The position numbers and the translations under genes were made by a program. This document shows, piece by piece, positions 12,101-24,102 of a stretch of 64,000 nt of DNA (the first letter of the stretch is position 1; every line of letters starts with the position of its first letter). The stretch is from Bostrychus sinensis (Eukaryota; Chordata; Actinopteri; Gobiiformes; Eleotridae), in NCBI GenBank assembly GCA_020698575.1, contig CM036257.1, positions 23,699,520-23,763,519 of the forward strand. The letters are read 5' to 3'. The notes beneath the pieces are model-generated. The model was not told the origin of the DNA, made no database searches, and saw only the letters and a program-made list of their open reading frames with translations.

Positions 12101-12690
12101 GTGCTCGTGTCATTAGTCTGCTGTGCGGCGTGTCTCTGTGAGCTGAATGCTAATGAAGTCTCGAAGCAGTGCTCAATCTCCTTTACCGGGACGGGTCAAA
12201 GGTCAGCTGTCCACTCCTGCATCCTGTCAGCGAGGCACAAGATGGGACCTTGGCTCACCTCCTCCATCACTTAGCCCCCGTCCACCCCCTTCCCCCCAGC
12301 GGAGCAGACAGGCGACAGAGCCCAGGGGACGTCTCTGTTTAGGCCCGGGACATGTTGCTGCTGCTGTTGGGGGGGAAACATATCGCCCACCCTTGAAGCA
12401 AAGCAGCAATTATCTCATAAACGAAGTCAAATACAAAACGAGGCGATGGGAGGGTGCCAGTATATTTGGATAGCGCCCCAACATAAGTGTACAAGCAATA
12501 GCATACTAAAGACTTGTGTTCAATAAATTTTAACATCATGACAATGTACTAACAACCTTCTAAATCAGATATTTTTCCTTCAGTGAGGAGGCAATCTATT
12601 TCTACTCGTGGGATCAATGTAGTGGCATGTAAAAACTACACTGCAGCAATAGATAACGGACACAATCGGCTGCGCTAGAGATTTCCTGTA
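9100..12690. other. Intron 1 stretch, mostly unique-looking, with family K traces
   Basis: A family K fragment (ACTTTTACTTGAGGTTGCTG and TAAGTAACTATACGTTTACT) lies at about 10940-11095 and a worn SINE fragment at about 11925-11990. Positions 12060-12470 are GC-rich and could be a regulatory element. I see nothing else I can name. Confidence 0.4.
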
Positions 12691-12697
12691 TTATACG

Positions 12698-12822
12698 GAT
12701 TTCTTATTGACAGACCAATATTTTTGTATCGTACCCTGACATGTTTTTCGGCTGCTTATTTTTCTGCAGCTGAAATAATGTCAAGGTACAATACAAAAAT
12801 GTTGGTCTGTCTATAAGAAATC
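12698..12822. repeat. 125-bp long hairpin (near-perfect inverted repeat)
   Basis: The left arm 12698-12755 begins GATTTCTTATTGACAGACCA and ends TTTTTCGGCTGC. The right arm 12766-12822 begins GCAGCTGAAATAATG and ends TGGTCTGTCTATAAGAAATC. The arms are reverse complements with a handful of mismatches, leaving a loop of about 10 bases. It is most simply a palindromic MITE; if transcribed as part of the gphn intron it would fold into a long stem of the type that feeds Dicer or ADAR. Confidence 0.85.
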
Positions 12823-12829
12823 AACGCAT

Positions 12830-13571
12830 TAATGTTAGTAGAAGATCAAATGAGCCTTTTCAGATTCTTTTGTTATACTCAAAATAAATAATGAAATGAA
12901 TTAATGAAATTTAAAGGAAATATTTTAAAGAAACAATTTGGTATATGGGTCAAACAATAGATTAAGCCTGTTTTCATATATTTAAAAACTTGACTATCAA
13001 TCATTGTTTGTCCACCATATTTTTTTTCTTTTTTCGTCCCTTAATTTCAGTTTGACGCTTGGCAGTCAATCAATAGTGACAATATTAAGACATACTATTA
13101 AGCTGCTTTGAAGGCTCATCAGAGTTGCCAGTACAAATCGAGAGGGCAGAATATATCAATTTTTAAAAGTAATAGTTGAAATAAGAGAGCTATAGGTTGT
13201 TTTCACATAACGTCACAACATCCTAAAGTGAAGAAACGAGCACGAGCCACTTTAATATGCAGATTTCTTTGGAGTGGTAGGGTAATTATAGCAAGATCGT
13301 GGACTTAGTCACAAATGTAAATGATTTGGTTCAACATTAGTAAATTGACTGTTTGGATATTTCTTATAAAACTAGCATCTTACCTTTATAGTAAAACTCC
13401 TGCTCCCTATCTGTGTTTCTGAATCAGATTCCTTAGCGAGGAGGTCATGGCTTAGATCAGAGGTGTCCAAACTATGGTCCGGGGGTCAAATGTGGCCCAT
13501 AAACCATTTTTTGTTAGCCCTCGGGTTTCACTGTCCATATGCCCAAATTGCAACAATTCATACTTTTTAAT
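12830..13571. other. Intron 1 stretch, AT-rich, little recognised
   Basis: No exon. A single repeat terminus, GGTGTCCAAACTATGGTCCG at about 13463, matches a common fish DNA transposon end; its partner was not found. Confidence 0.4.
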
Positions 13572-13888
13572 TAGGGCTGTGCAATTAATCAAATTTAATC
13601 ATGATTACAATTTTGGCAGCAATTACAAAATCTATATAATTGAGAAAAAATGATTAATTATATTGGACTGATCCACATGCTCTTTACGTGCACTTTTGTC
13701 TTTGTCCAGAACATTGTCCAAAACCTTGTACTAGGCTCTGTGAATCAGTTACACATATAATCAAGCTACTCTTCCTCTACAGGTTATTATTTTGGCAGTA
13801 CATGAATAATCGTTTTAAATAATCGTGATTTCAATTATGACCTAAATAACTGTGATCATATTTTTTTTTACATAATCGAGCAGCCCTA
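13572..13888. mobile_element. hAT-like MITE, 317 bp, perfect 8-bp target duplication
   Basis: Ends TAGGGCTGTGCAATTAAT and its inverse (ATAATCGAGCAGCCCTA). Flanked by TTTTTAAT at 13564-13571 and again at 13889-13896. The 8-bp duplication and TAGGG termini point to the hAT superfamily. No coding capacity. Confidence 0.9.
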
Positions 13889-14201
13889 TTTTTAATCACA
13901 AGAAGAAATGCTTCATATTACTGTGATGTGGATCTGGCATAAAGGTAGAAAAATATAAAAATTTGTGGTAGGGGCACGGAAAAAAATTACCCATGCTCTG
14001 TGCTGGTCAAGAGCCCAGGTAAATATGAAGCTGATAAATGTGAGGAGATCCCTGAAGCTAAAAGACCAATCAAATGGGACTCTGTCGAAATACAGTATGT
14101 CACCTCTAATGAGTGGCCCTTTTCCACATATATTTTTCAGTTTGACACCTCAACTATAGATCCTCAAACTGACCAAAAACAATGTCTCTGAGTGGAGTCT
14201 A

Positions 14202-14902
14202 AGGCTATGTTCACAATGCAGGTCTTCTGATTTTTTACTTGAATCTGATTTTTTTGCATGGCTGTTCACATTATATTTTAAATGTGTGTGAGTGTCGCGT
14301 GTGAACCGTTTCCAGCCCTAAAGTGACCTGCATATGCAAAAAAAGACCTTGAGTGGGGGGACTGTGATGTGAGAGGCTTCACTGACAGTTTACCCATAAG
14401 TTCAGGATACTGTGTAAGAGATGTTTGCATACATCTGTCAGGGATACTCCTCAATCCTAATTTCTTAATTTTTCTCATCTTATTTCTCTTTGCATTTCTC
14501 CTCAATACAGTTTTGATACAACCCTCAAGTTTAGCTTCAACAGAATTGTCACCTTAAATACTAATTAGGTTTAAAACATATTTTTTTATTGACTAGCTCC
14601 ATCAACATTGTCTGCCAGGCTTGTTCATCATTTGATTGGGCCAGTCACCGCCTCTTTTAGCACAGAATTGAGCTGCATTTCAGTGACATAAAAGTCAGAC
14701 TAAATGCGACTTGGCTGTTCAGACTGCAGTCACATTGTAAAAAATCTGATCTGTATCTGATTTTGGAGCACATATGAAAGTGACCTGGGTTGCATTTGAA
14801 AAAATCTGATTTGTGCTGTCATGAAAAATCAGATACAGGTCACATATGGGCAAAAAAAAGTCAGATTTAGGCCACTTTTACCTGCAGTGTGAACGTAGCC
14901 TA
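14202..14902. mobile_element. Non-autonomous DNA element, about 700 bp
   Basis: The left end AGGCTATGTTCACAATGCAG pairs with the right end CTGCAGTGTGAACGTAGCCT as an inverted repeat. Sub-terminal GTCAGATTT-type words recur inside. No matching target duplication was found, so the superfamily is uncertain (hAT-like by terminus style). Confidence 0.75.
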
Positions 14903-14934
14903 CATGTCATCCCTTTATTAGTTTCTCTCCGGCA

Positions 14935-15088
14935 TCATCCCACCATCCAGGGACCTGTGGACTCTAAATTGTACATAGTGAAAGAATGTAAGAGTGAATG
15001 GTTGTAGGTTGACACTAGCCAGCGTCCAGGGTGTACCCCGCCTAAAGCCCATAGCTAACAGGAATAAACATACCTTATGAATGAATCA
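14935..15088 (+). mobile_element. SINE fragment ('family S2', 3' part)
   Basis: Family S2 is a local name. It has GAGTGAATGGTTGTAGGTTG, CCAGGGTGTACCCCGCCTAA and AGCCCATAGCTAACAGGAAT, the body and tail also seen at 23572, 25150, 48326, 54420, 55112 and 59332. The head is absent. Confidence 0.65.
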
Positions 15089-15649
15089 GTGTAAGAGAAT
15101 ATTGATTTAGGCTTATATAGTCCAGCCCTAGTCTGACACCACTGTTCTAGAAAAAAAGGTGTTTATTTTCCAGCAGAGCGAGGCTGAGTTGAAACATGAT
15201 AATTGGGGTGAGCGTGCTGTCACTTGTCAAAGCCGTCACAGTGAAAATGTGATCTTTGTTAGCGCTGGATGAAAGACACTCCCGCTGTGTTCGGTCTGCG
15301 GAGATGCGGTTCCTACCTGGGTCTGCGTGTTTGTTTGTGAGCTGCACGGCTGCTCAGGGGCCCGGTCTGTAGCTGTCAGTGTTTCCTGTGTTTAGAGTTT
15401 TAATTGTCTCCAGTCTTCTCTATCTCTCTATCTCTCTCTGGGCCTCCCTCAGGGCATGGCCACTCAAATACACATTCGTTCACTTTGGGTAAATATGGCC
15501 GCCTCTTTTGCCTAATGCATGCAAACCGTGGCAGTGCAGACATGGAGCTCAAAATAGAAACAGTGGTGTGGTATGTGACAAAAATCCTGTGATGAAAAAT
15601 ATCTTGGGAGTAAACTGTAGATAATTAAAAAAAACTGTGACAGAAAATG

Positions 15650-16180
15650 TAGTATCTTGATTCAAGTGAAAATATTGTTTTTTTTGGTGCGAAAATGTGG
15701 TAAAAGGTAGCTTATTTTACACCAATAATTACAAACAAAAACAACTTTTACTTTTGTAGAAATAGCAGTACTAGCACTAGTAGTAGTAGTAGCAGAAGAA
15801 GTAGCAATAGCATAGTAGTAGCATTAGCTGTAGTTGCAGAAGTACAATAGCAGCAGCAACATCAGTAGTAGTATTAGTAGTAGTAGCAGCAGCAACTTTA
15901 GTACTAGTAGTAGTAGCAGTAACACTAGTAGTAGTAGTAGTAGCAGTAACATTAGTAGTAGTAGTAGTAGCAGTAACACTAGTAGCAGTAGCTGTAGTTG
16001 CAGCAACACTGGAAGTAGCTAGTAGCAGCACCAACATTAGTAGAAGCAGTAGCAGCAGCAGCAGTAAGTACTTTCATGTGTAAACGTTACACTTCTTTTT
16101 TATTTGTAGTAACACTAACAGTTTTGAGTATATTTACTTCTACTCGACTAATATTATTTTAAAGTAATAGTACTTTCACT
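15650..16180. repeat. Family K repeat enclosing an AGT/AGC array (15764-16066)
   Basis: About 300 bases of interrupted AGT, AGC and AAC units. They are bordered by AACTTTTACTTTTGTAGAAA on the left and TTTACTTCTACTCGACTAAT plus AAAGTAATAGTACTTTCACT on the right, which are family K words. Frames stay open on both strands (Ser/Asn-rich on +, Leu- or Thr-rich on -) only because the units lack stop codons. Confidence 0.8.
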
Positions 16181-17311
16181 GTATGTTTTTATTAATCTCT
16201 TTATTGCATTAATGTGGTAATTTTTTTTAGATATTAACTTAATTTACCAAGATGCCCAACTCATTTTTCAATATTTATTAAACCTTGATCTTCTAACAAA
16301 ATACATTTCTAGTTACTATATAAAATAAAATAAAACGTCGTCATTATAACATCTTTAAAGAAATACCAGACTGTATGTGTATAAATATGATAACACATTT
16401 GAAAGCATACTGACGTCGCCTTATATTTACATAGAACAAATGTTAAATATATGTCCCTTGCATGTGCCGTCTGTGGTAATGCTGTGTACTGGCTTGAACA
16501 CAAAGCTCTCCAAATCCCCACAGATCTGCTTTATCTCTGCATATCTCCTCTGATCACAGCAAAGGCAAAAGACAGACACTGACACTGCAAATACTGCCTT
16601 ATATATGCTCCACTGAGTGTATTTGTTATTGCACCAGTACATGAGATTTTCTTTTGATAAGCCAGGACCCCACAAAAAAAGAAAAAAAAAAAAGAAAAAA
16701 TCATTTGTCGTGCAGATGTCCTATCACGTTGTCCCTGTCCTGTAGTTTTATTGTGGGAGAGTGGCTTAGGGACACGTGGGCATCCCTCCAAATGTACATG
16801 TCCATCAGAAAGACATGAGGCGACCGCAGGCAGCCATCCAAAAACTGTCTCACTCAGATCACTGTCCCAGTCCCACAGTTCGGTCCAAGCTCATAAGACC
16901 AGGCTGTGGCTTTTTCGGGACGTCCTTTAATCAAAAAAATGTAGGTAACATTATGACTAGATTGCTGTATATGTATTTGGCTTTGTGTTTAACAGTGGAA
17001 CAGTTTAATCTGCTTTTCCACATAATTTCATCTTTGGAGTTTGTCCCACGTTCACCTCAAGCACCGGAGAGAGGAACAGGAGCAGAGACAGCAGGTGCCG
17101 GTGTGGCCTGCCAGAGCGCTTTGACCAAAAAGTAGGACTTTGGTCATCTGCCACCGGTGTAACATGGCCAGTTTGTACCGTAACTAAATCCAAGAACAAT
17201 TTACTAGTACTATGGCAAAGTATTAGTATTTAGTTGTGGCTCTGAACATGCACTGACTGAACTGAATATCTGTTTTTTGATTGCTTTTGCTGCATGTTTT
17301 GTTTTAAACAG
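16181..17311. other. Intron 1 stretch, no exon recognised
   Basis: AT-rich sequence with an A-rich tract at about 16673-16700. A 119-codon + frame (16776-17135) has no domain or repeat and is probably chance. Confidence 0.4.
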
Positions 17312-17690
17312 TGGTGGAAGAAGTACTCTATTTATGTAAAAGTACAGATAAAGGGGCAAGTAAAAAAGTAAAAGTATTTCACACAGACTCAACAACTCAT
17401 GAATGTGTTAAATGTAAGGGACTTTCCTGAAAATTAAGAAACTGGTGCAGTAGAAGAGACTGTATCTTTCGGTGACGTCTTCTGCTTTATTATTCTGATG
17501 TTTCTAAAGTAGTACTACTTTACTTCATCTTTTATATTTAAGTACTGTGTCTAAGATGAGGGCGCGACAAAAACACATGATTTTAAACCAAAGCTCAAAA
17601 TACTTTGTACTTCAAACCAACTCATAAATGTAGTGGAGTAAAAAGTACAGATACTTGCTCTAAAATGTAGTGAAGTAAAGCACCCATTCA
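17312..17690. repeat. Family K dispersed repeat, longest copy
   Basis: Starts GTGGTGGAAGAAGTACTCTA and carries TAAAAAAGTAAAAGTATTTC and GGAGTAAAAAGTACAGATAC. It lacks a trinucleotide array. Confidence 0.6.
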
Positions 17691-17864
17691 CTGTTCACAT
17701 GACCCAGTTAAATGGAGGTTTGGGTGAGTGACGGTGAAATTATGTTGGAAGCCAAGGTTAATGTTTTTAATAATGGACACATCACAGATAAGATCTCCTC
17801 ATTTAGTTTGGCTTCATCCATAATCGAGCTGTTTTACCTGGAGATGGCATTGTAGATTGTAGTT

Positions 17865-17960
17865 GGCGTCTGCACGGTGGCAGAGTGGTTATCGCTTTGA
17901 TCTCTGGGTGGAGTCTGCATGTCCTCCCCATGTTACTTGCTTAAGGCCCAGAGTTGACCA
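17865..17960 (+). mobile_element. SINE family S2 fragment
   Basis: GCACGGTGGCAGAGTGGTTA is the tRNA-like head. TGGAGTCTGCATGTCCTCCC follows, then CTTAAGGCCCAG. The middle is deleted. Confidence 0.6.
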
Positions 17961-19644
17961 AAAACTGTGGTTGATACATCTAAAAGTCTCCATCAGGATG
18001 TTCCCTCACAACGTTCTGTGGGCATCTGTTCAACAATATGTTCATACAGGATAAAACATTTAGAACAAAAGACGCCAAACAGCAGGAAGCACCAAAGGCC
18101 TCCCTGTGTATCAGTGACAGCAGTCATATCACGAGATAATTATTCTACTTTGTTTGCATGGTTACCTTACTTAACCTTATTTAAACTTTTATGTTACTGA
18201 AGATAGTGTTACACAGTAGTTAAGATGCTGTGTTCAAGTGCATGTTGGGCAATTCAAATGGTAGTTTTCTCTGAGGAGGAAACTCATTTATACGACTTGT
18301 GTGCATTCATATGCTTTTTGGTTGGACGATGGGAAACTGGAAGTGTCATAATAGAGTTCAATCACTTTATCTGTTTGTGCTTATGGACCCCAAATACATT
18401 AGAGGTTGTTACCAGTACCGTAATGTTAGCTTTTAGTCAGCTAAATGTGAAGTTTGGTGAAGCACAAAACAGACATTTCCATAACATTGTAAGTTTCTCC
18501 ATTCGTGAACATTTTCCCATTTGCTATACGCTGTTAATTTCCACCAATGACAAGTCACTGTGTCACTACACCGACTTGATCAAACGACTTTGCAGGGTGT
18601 TCATTTGCTCTTTCATCTCAGAAACTTGTATATACGTTAAACCCGACACCAAGAGATGATAAGTTTACTTTGTGCAGCTGGGTTGTTGTGAGATTTGTGA
18701 GGTTCAAGCCCAAACCAGTGTCAGAGTGTTGTGGACGGGCAGGTTTTAGGTTTTCCACCAACCACAAGCACTCGACCTGTGAAACTTGTAACACGGACAG
18801 TCGTTAGCATAGATGCAGCTGTGTGTTTACAAAAGCTAAAACATGTTTTACTAACATAGCAGACAGATGTGTAGCTACGTCAAATAAGTTGTTGCTACAA
18901 TTGGCTTCAAAGGTTTACACTAGAAGTTTCTTCCAATTTCCTCCAAATGCTCAACTGAAAGTCAATTCAAGTCAAGTTCATCTGACTTTTGCCAGGTTAA
19001 TAAGTTGTGTATATATATTTTTTGTATATTCTTTTACTTGTATCAGCTCTTGTTCCTGGGTGCGGCAGTATGGCAGCAGCAGCAGCTGTAAGGCAGGCTG
19101 ACCCTCTCCTCTGCATTAGCTGTCACTCTGTCCAGCTCTGAGGCAGCACACAGCCACATGACTGGAATAGACAACACCAGAGCAGGGACACTCACACTGA
19201 ATGAGAATTAAGTCTTCACTGCAAAGGAATTATTGTTCTGTGTGGAGAGCGCGGTGTGCGCCTCCTTCTGTTGTGCACACACCCCTCAGACTCACAGCCA
19301 ATGGAAACAGTCCTTACTGAAAATAGTCTTTAATTATGCTGCAAAAATTAAGCCATGTTTCTTATTGGGTTAACCCCAAATTTAAAAAGGGTCACCATTG
19401 TGTTGTGCAGGAAAGCGGCTACTGCTACAAACAGTGATGTAACCCATGTGCACAAGCTGTTTTTTTTATATACAGTATCATTATATAATCATTAATTGTA
19501 TGAAGTGTAAAAAAAAAAAGTGGTCTTTTCAAACTTGGCTGCATTGTCAATAATTAATAAAAAGAAAAGAGTAGATCTCTGTGTAGTAGAGAGTGGAGGT
19601 ATAGTCATAACATTAGTTTGACTGTGTCTGGTCCAACTCTCTGC
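17961..19644. other. Intron 1 stretch, nothing recognised
   Basis: Mixed, mostly AT-rich sequence. A 144-codon + frame at 18225-18659 and others have no recognisable features. A short CAG run lies near 19070-19085. Confidence 0.4.
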
Positions 19645-19998
19645 TAGGGCTGAGTAGCATTCAGATTTTTTCGATACCAGTACTTAAACAATACCTGGTT
19701 TTTGATACCGGTACCTGATCAATACTTCTTCTGATTCGTATGGTGAGCTAATTCATCTTCTACAATCATAAAACACTATAATATTGAATAAAAGAAAAGC
19801 AAAATTCTCAGCTGTAAGTTAAAACCAGTAGTTTATATGATTTATTCTGTTATTTATTTGAGTCATACATGCAAAGAAACATTAAACGTCCCACTAGGTG
19901 TTGAAACTTGGTACTGAATTAAAATTATTTCGATACCAGTAGTATTGTAACTTTTTGTTCAATACCACAAAGGTATCATTTAATAGTACCCAGCCCTT
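19645..19998. mobile_element. hAT-like MITE, 354 bp, perfect 8-bp target duplication
   Basis: Left end TAGGGCTGAGTAGCATTCAG; right end GGTATCATTTAATAGTACCC then AGCCCTT. Flanked by CTCTCTGC at 19637-19644 and 19999-20006. Internal CGATACCAGTA words occur as inverted copies near both ends. Confidence 0.9.
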
Positions 19999-20124
19999 CT
20001 CTCTGCACATTAACATCAGCTGAACTCTGGAATATTTTAATATCACTGGCAACTTGAGACCAGACTGAATGCTGTTTTGCACGTCGTTTGGGAAATTTTA
20101 GGAACCTCTTTTGGTAATAAAAAC

Positions 20125-20620
20125 CTAAAAATGTACCAACTCATAGTCCTCTAATGTAAATGTGCAGACAGTATTTAGTGACAGAGAGGCTGAATCTCCT
20201 CCACTCTCGTAGCCTCTCGGAGGCGTTGTCCTGCCTCCAGAGAAGAGCTCCTCTGAGGGCTCCACCTGAGCAGCTATTCCCAGACTCGGAGCGTCGGCGA
20301 TGGAGAGTGACTCGCTCCCACGGCTTCCTGGACTAAACTGGACCTGAAATCTGTCCCTCATTAGTGGAGATAATCAGAGGAGGATAGATTTTAAATACAA
20401 GATCTTGATGGATATTTATAGTTCAGAGCAGAAAGATGCTGGCATTTATTGATATGAGTGCTTATCTTGTTTTGCCAAAGAGTAGGCAGTGCACATATCC
20501 TGGAAGTAGTGGTTTGCTATTTCTGTGCTGGAGCTAAAAAGGAAGGAAGGAAAATAGCCATTAGGACTGCTGGACTTAAGATCTGGGACTGATTTATTTA
20601 TTTATTTATTTATTTTTTAA
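20125..20620. other. Intron 1 stretch with a moderately GC-rich patch
   Basis: Positions 20160-20360 are GC-rich, with a 78-codon - strand frame of no recognisable family. A TTTA run lies at about 20594-20616. No exon called. Confidence 0.35.
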
Positions 20621-20629
20621 TCAGAGTTG

Positions 20630-20786
20630 GGAGAAGTACTCAAAATCTGCACCAAAAAAAAAAGTAAAAGTGTAAAGTTTACAAAAGGACAAATTACTTA
20701 CTTATAGTATGTTTTGCAACTGCACAGCAACATTTATGGTTCTACTACTACTACTACTACTACCAATACTATTACTACGACTACTC

Positions 20787-20824
<38 letters not shown>

Positions 20825-21176
20825 GCTTTTATGACTTCTACTACAACTGTTGCTGCTACTACTATTACTACTACGACTACTGCTACTACTTCTACTATGT
20901 CTACTGCTACCACTGCTACTATTGCTTTTACTACTACAACTAGTACCGCAACTAAAACTAATGCTACTACTACTACTGCTTTTAGGACTTATACTAAAGT
21001 TTCTACTACAACTACTACTACTACTACTACTAATGCGTCTACTATGTCTACTGCTACCACTGCTACTACTGCTTTTACTACAACTACTATCGCAACTACA
21101 ACTGATGCCACTACTACTACTAGTTCTACTGCTTTTAGGACCTCTACTACTACTGTTGCTGTTACTATACTACTAT
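20630..21176 (+). repeat. Family K repeat followed by an ACT array (20741-21176)
   Basis: GGGAGAAGTACTCAAAATCT begins the family K part. TTTTGCAACTGCACAG comes just before the array. The array is about 435 bases of ACT, GCT, ATT and AAC units, giving open Thr-rich or Leu-rich frames that are not proteins. The same TTTTGCAA-TGCACAG word precedes the array at 22721. Confidence 0.85.
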
Positions 21177-21877
21177 CTAATCCTGTGATGAAACTCAAAA
21201 CCTTATTTGTCTGGCAGTACTGCCCACTTTGTCTCTAAGAATAAAAATACTAATTTAGAGACTTAAAATAATAAAACATGATAAGCAATAATAATTTGAT
21301 TTGCTATTTGATGTAAAATAAGTAAAAATAAGGAAATACAAAACAGAAAATATGATTCTCAGTCTCTTTCCATGCATGGGTCTTGGTCTTGACTTGGTCT
21401 TGTCCCGTCACGGTGCATCAAGTTGAATCTGGAAATTATCATCAGTGCAACCACATGCAGCGCTAACTCTAGGCTAACCAGCTCTTAATGCATATTAGCT
21501 CTGGCAAATTAGATTTAAGTGGTTTTCTGTCATGCATGTTGTGGTAAATCCTTATCCATGTGCCACATCCCCTGTGACTGGTTATTATAAATTATACACA
21601 GTGTAAGTTAGAGGTTTGATCTGCTATTACTGGTCATAAGCCGGGGTTTTCACTGATTGACTTGTCATTTTGATGTTTATTTTTTCTTTAGAGGCCTAAT
21701 ATTACGTCCATCTTTTCTAACAGGAAGGCTTTGGGTTGTGTAGCTGTTCACATGTTGACAGCAAGGCACCACATGGATACTGGCAAATGGTTGCGGCCTT
21801 TTAAGTTTGTTGTAAAGTGGATCTTTTTATTGTGTATTGTCAGTAGAAAACAGTTTTGGTAGCTAGGCGGCGGCAGT

Positions 21878-22115
21878 AGCTCAGTTGGTAGAGACGCTCG
21901 CCCATTAACCTAAAAGTTGGTGGTTTGACCCCTGCTTGTATGAAGGTGTCAGCGTGACTATGATTGGTGGTCGGAGATTGGTGCAGATTGGCAGCCACAC
22001 TTCCGTCAGTCTGCCCCAGGACAACTTGGCTACAGCAGCAGCTTATCACCTCCGAGTGTGACTGAGGAGTGAATGGATAATGCAATGTAAAGTGCTTTGA
22101 GTATGTAGACGGGTG
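21878..22115 (+). mobile_element. tRNA-headed SINE with body shared by the 5S-headed SINE
   Basis: The head has an A box (TAGCTCAGTTGG) and a B-box-like GGTTTGACCCC, spaced as in a tRNA. The body reads GGTGGTCGGAG, TTCCGTCAGTCTGCCCCAGG, then GTGTGACTGAGGAGTGAATG and GTAAAGTGCTTTGAGTATGT. The body from GGTGGTCGGAG onward lines up with the - strand element at 48830-49163, whose head is 5S-like instead. Confidence 0.85.
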
Positions 22116-22540
22116 ATGTTGTCATGTCCATATCTGTGTTTTTGTTTCCCTTGTGTTGTGTGTATTTTGTAGTCTAACTCAGTCCTTGTGTTTTTCTGTT
22201 TATTTCCTGCCTCCTGTGTTTCCACCTGTTTGTTTGCCTGCCCCGCCCTAATGTGTTTCACCTGTTTTATCCTAGTTTATTTAGTGTTTTCCCCAGTTCT
22301 TTAGTCAGTGCCAGTCCGTCTCTGTGTCACGTCTGTCCCCAGTGACTATGTTTTTTTGTTTTTACTCTGCCTTTTGATTTAGTATTTTTGTTCCTAGTGA
22401 TTCTTTGTTTTTGTCCTTTTGGAATTTTGGACATTTTCTCTATGTTTGGTTTCCACCTTTATTTTATTAAACTTTTTCACTGCAGCCCTGCATTTTTGGG
22501 TTCTTTTCCCCCTCGTGCCCCTTGTTCCATGACAGATCCA
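22116..22540 (+). repeat. Dispersed repeat of unresolved family
   Basis: T-rich sequence with CTGCCCCGCCCTAATGTGTT, CTGTGTCACGTCTGTCCCCA and CCCCCTCGTGCCCCTTGTTC, words I recall from a widespread fish repeat. The boundaries and class are uncertain. Confidence 0.45.
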
Positions 22541-22569
22541 ATGCGTTATTATTATTAGTTGTGACATGT

Positions 22570-22775
22570 CTTCAGGGGTGGACGAATGCTCCAAATCTTT
22601 TACCAAGTAAATATATATAAAAAAACTTTGTTCTTATGTGAACTTTACCTAAGAACAAAGTATTTTTGAAATAGTCTTTTGCAATTGCACAGTAAAAAAG
22701 ACTAGCATGTTTTATCAATGCTACTACTATTACTGCTACTTCTACAGTTAACTACCTCTACTGCTGTGACTACTC
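22570..22775 (+). repeat. Family K repeat with short ACT array
   Basis: GGGGTGGACGAATGCTCCAA and TTTTGCAATTGCACAG lead into CTACTACTATTACTGCTACT. Layout matches 20630-21176. Confidence 0.65.
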
Positions 22776-23571
22776 CAGAAAGGGTTTAAGCAAGAAATTT
22801 GGGGCCTGATGAATCATGGACTCACGGAATAAGGACTCAAGGAAGTAAGGATTCAAGCAAGACGAAGAGGAATCGAGAAGGAAAGCAATCTAGTACAAAA
22901 ATGCACTTCCTGTCCAGCACTGGTCATGTTGTCCCTTCTGAGCAGTACATAGTCAGACCCACTTGATTTCCGAACCCTTTCTCACTAAAATCAACATTAT
23001 GTGACCAGATTTTAGCTAAATGACTAAAGAGGCAGTGCTTTGTTTCACTTATATGCTTTTAAAATTGCGTTGGTTCCATATACAACATTTTACACACTTC
23101 CCCTACTGCTAAAACACCACTCTTTTTGTCACAACAGGACAACCTTTTTTTCTCATCTAAAGGTCTTCCCTGCTTGTTTTTTTTTTTTTTTTTACCCCTC
23201 TGTCCCGGTGAGATCTCGCCCCGTCTTATTCTCTCGGGTCAGTCTGCGTTGATAACCTGAGAGGAGGGAGCTGCTGAGTGATGGTGATCCAGATGCTGAT
23301 AGCAGATAGGACAGTCCCCGGTCCTGTCCGCGCTGAGGTGTTAATTAGGGAGCCAGAGATACGGAGAGAGAAGGCAGGACGACCCGAGGAAGGAGGGGAG
23401 GAGAAGAAGAAAAAGTGGGCATTGATTCAAGCCAAGCTGACAGGTAGAGAGATATCCTAACCTGACGTAATGCTATTTATTAATCTGTTTTATTAATGCA
23501 GTATGAATGTGTTATCTTAATCAAATCTAGTCAGAAATTAAAATCTATAACATTATGAATTTGGTTGTGTG
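22776..23571. other. Intron 1 stretch, no gene
   Basis: Contains a poly-T run at about 23177-23194 and a moderately GC-rich purine-rich patch at 23260-23460. Nothing codes recognisably. Confidence 0.4.
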
Positions 23572-23855
23572 TGCATGGTGGCAGAGTTGTTAGCTGTCCT
23601 GGCTCTCAGTGAGGAAGTTGGGCTGGAGTCTGCGTGTCATCTTGTATTACTGTGGGTTCTCTCTGGGTACTCTGGCTTCTTTACTCCAGGACTTGCATGT
23701 TTTGGGTGAAATTGTGAATCAGAAATGGACATAGTGAGTAAAAGTGTCAGCGCTGTGACTGATGGGCCAGAGTGTATCCCACCTAAGGCCCATAGTTGCT
23801 GGGAAATGCATCCACAACAAGAATGAGCAGAAGAAACCAAATGGATTTAGCAGTG
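23572..23855 (+). mobile_element. SINE family S2, near full length
   Basis: Head GCATGGTGGCAGAGTTGTTA; middle GTGGGTTCTCTCTGGGTACT; 3' part CCACCTAAGGCCCATAGTTG and GAATGAGCAGAAGAAACCAA. The order matches the copy at 59332-59650. Confidence 0.7.
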
Positions 23856-24102
23856 TAGCTGTGGTTAATTCTTCCTAGCCTTTTGTGCTAGAGGCCAGGA
23901 CTTTGATTCCCTGACATGAGGACACTTTTTTTTTTCATTGGGCTGGTTTTATAAAATTTTGGCTGCTTTTCACAACATTTGGCGGGTTTTTTTGAAAATA
24001 TTCAGGAGAAAATACAAAGAAAATAGTTGTCATTTTAATGGCAAACAATGCAGAAATACACATTTCAATAAAGTGCTGTGTCCTCCCACTCATATTTTAG
24101 TT

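Noticed and set aside
20714..21238. 174-codon Thr-rich frame and overlapping Leu-rich frame
   Set aside because: Trinucleotide ACT array read in different frames; no unique sequence.
21878..21950. Functional tRNA gene
   Set aside because: A and B boxes are present but the acceptor stem does not pair and a SINE body follows.
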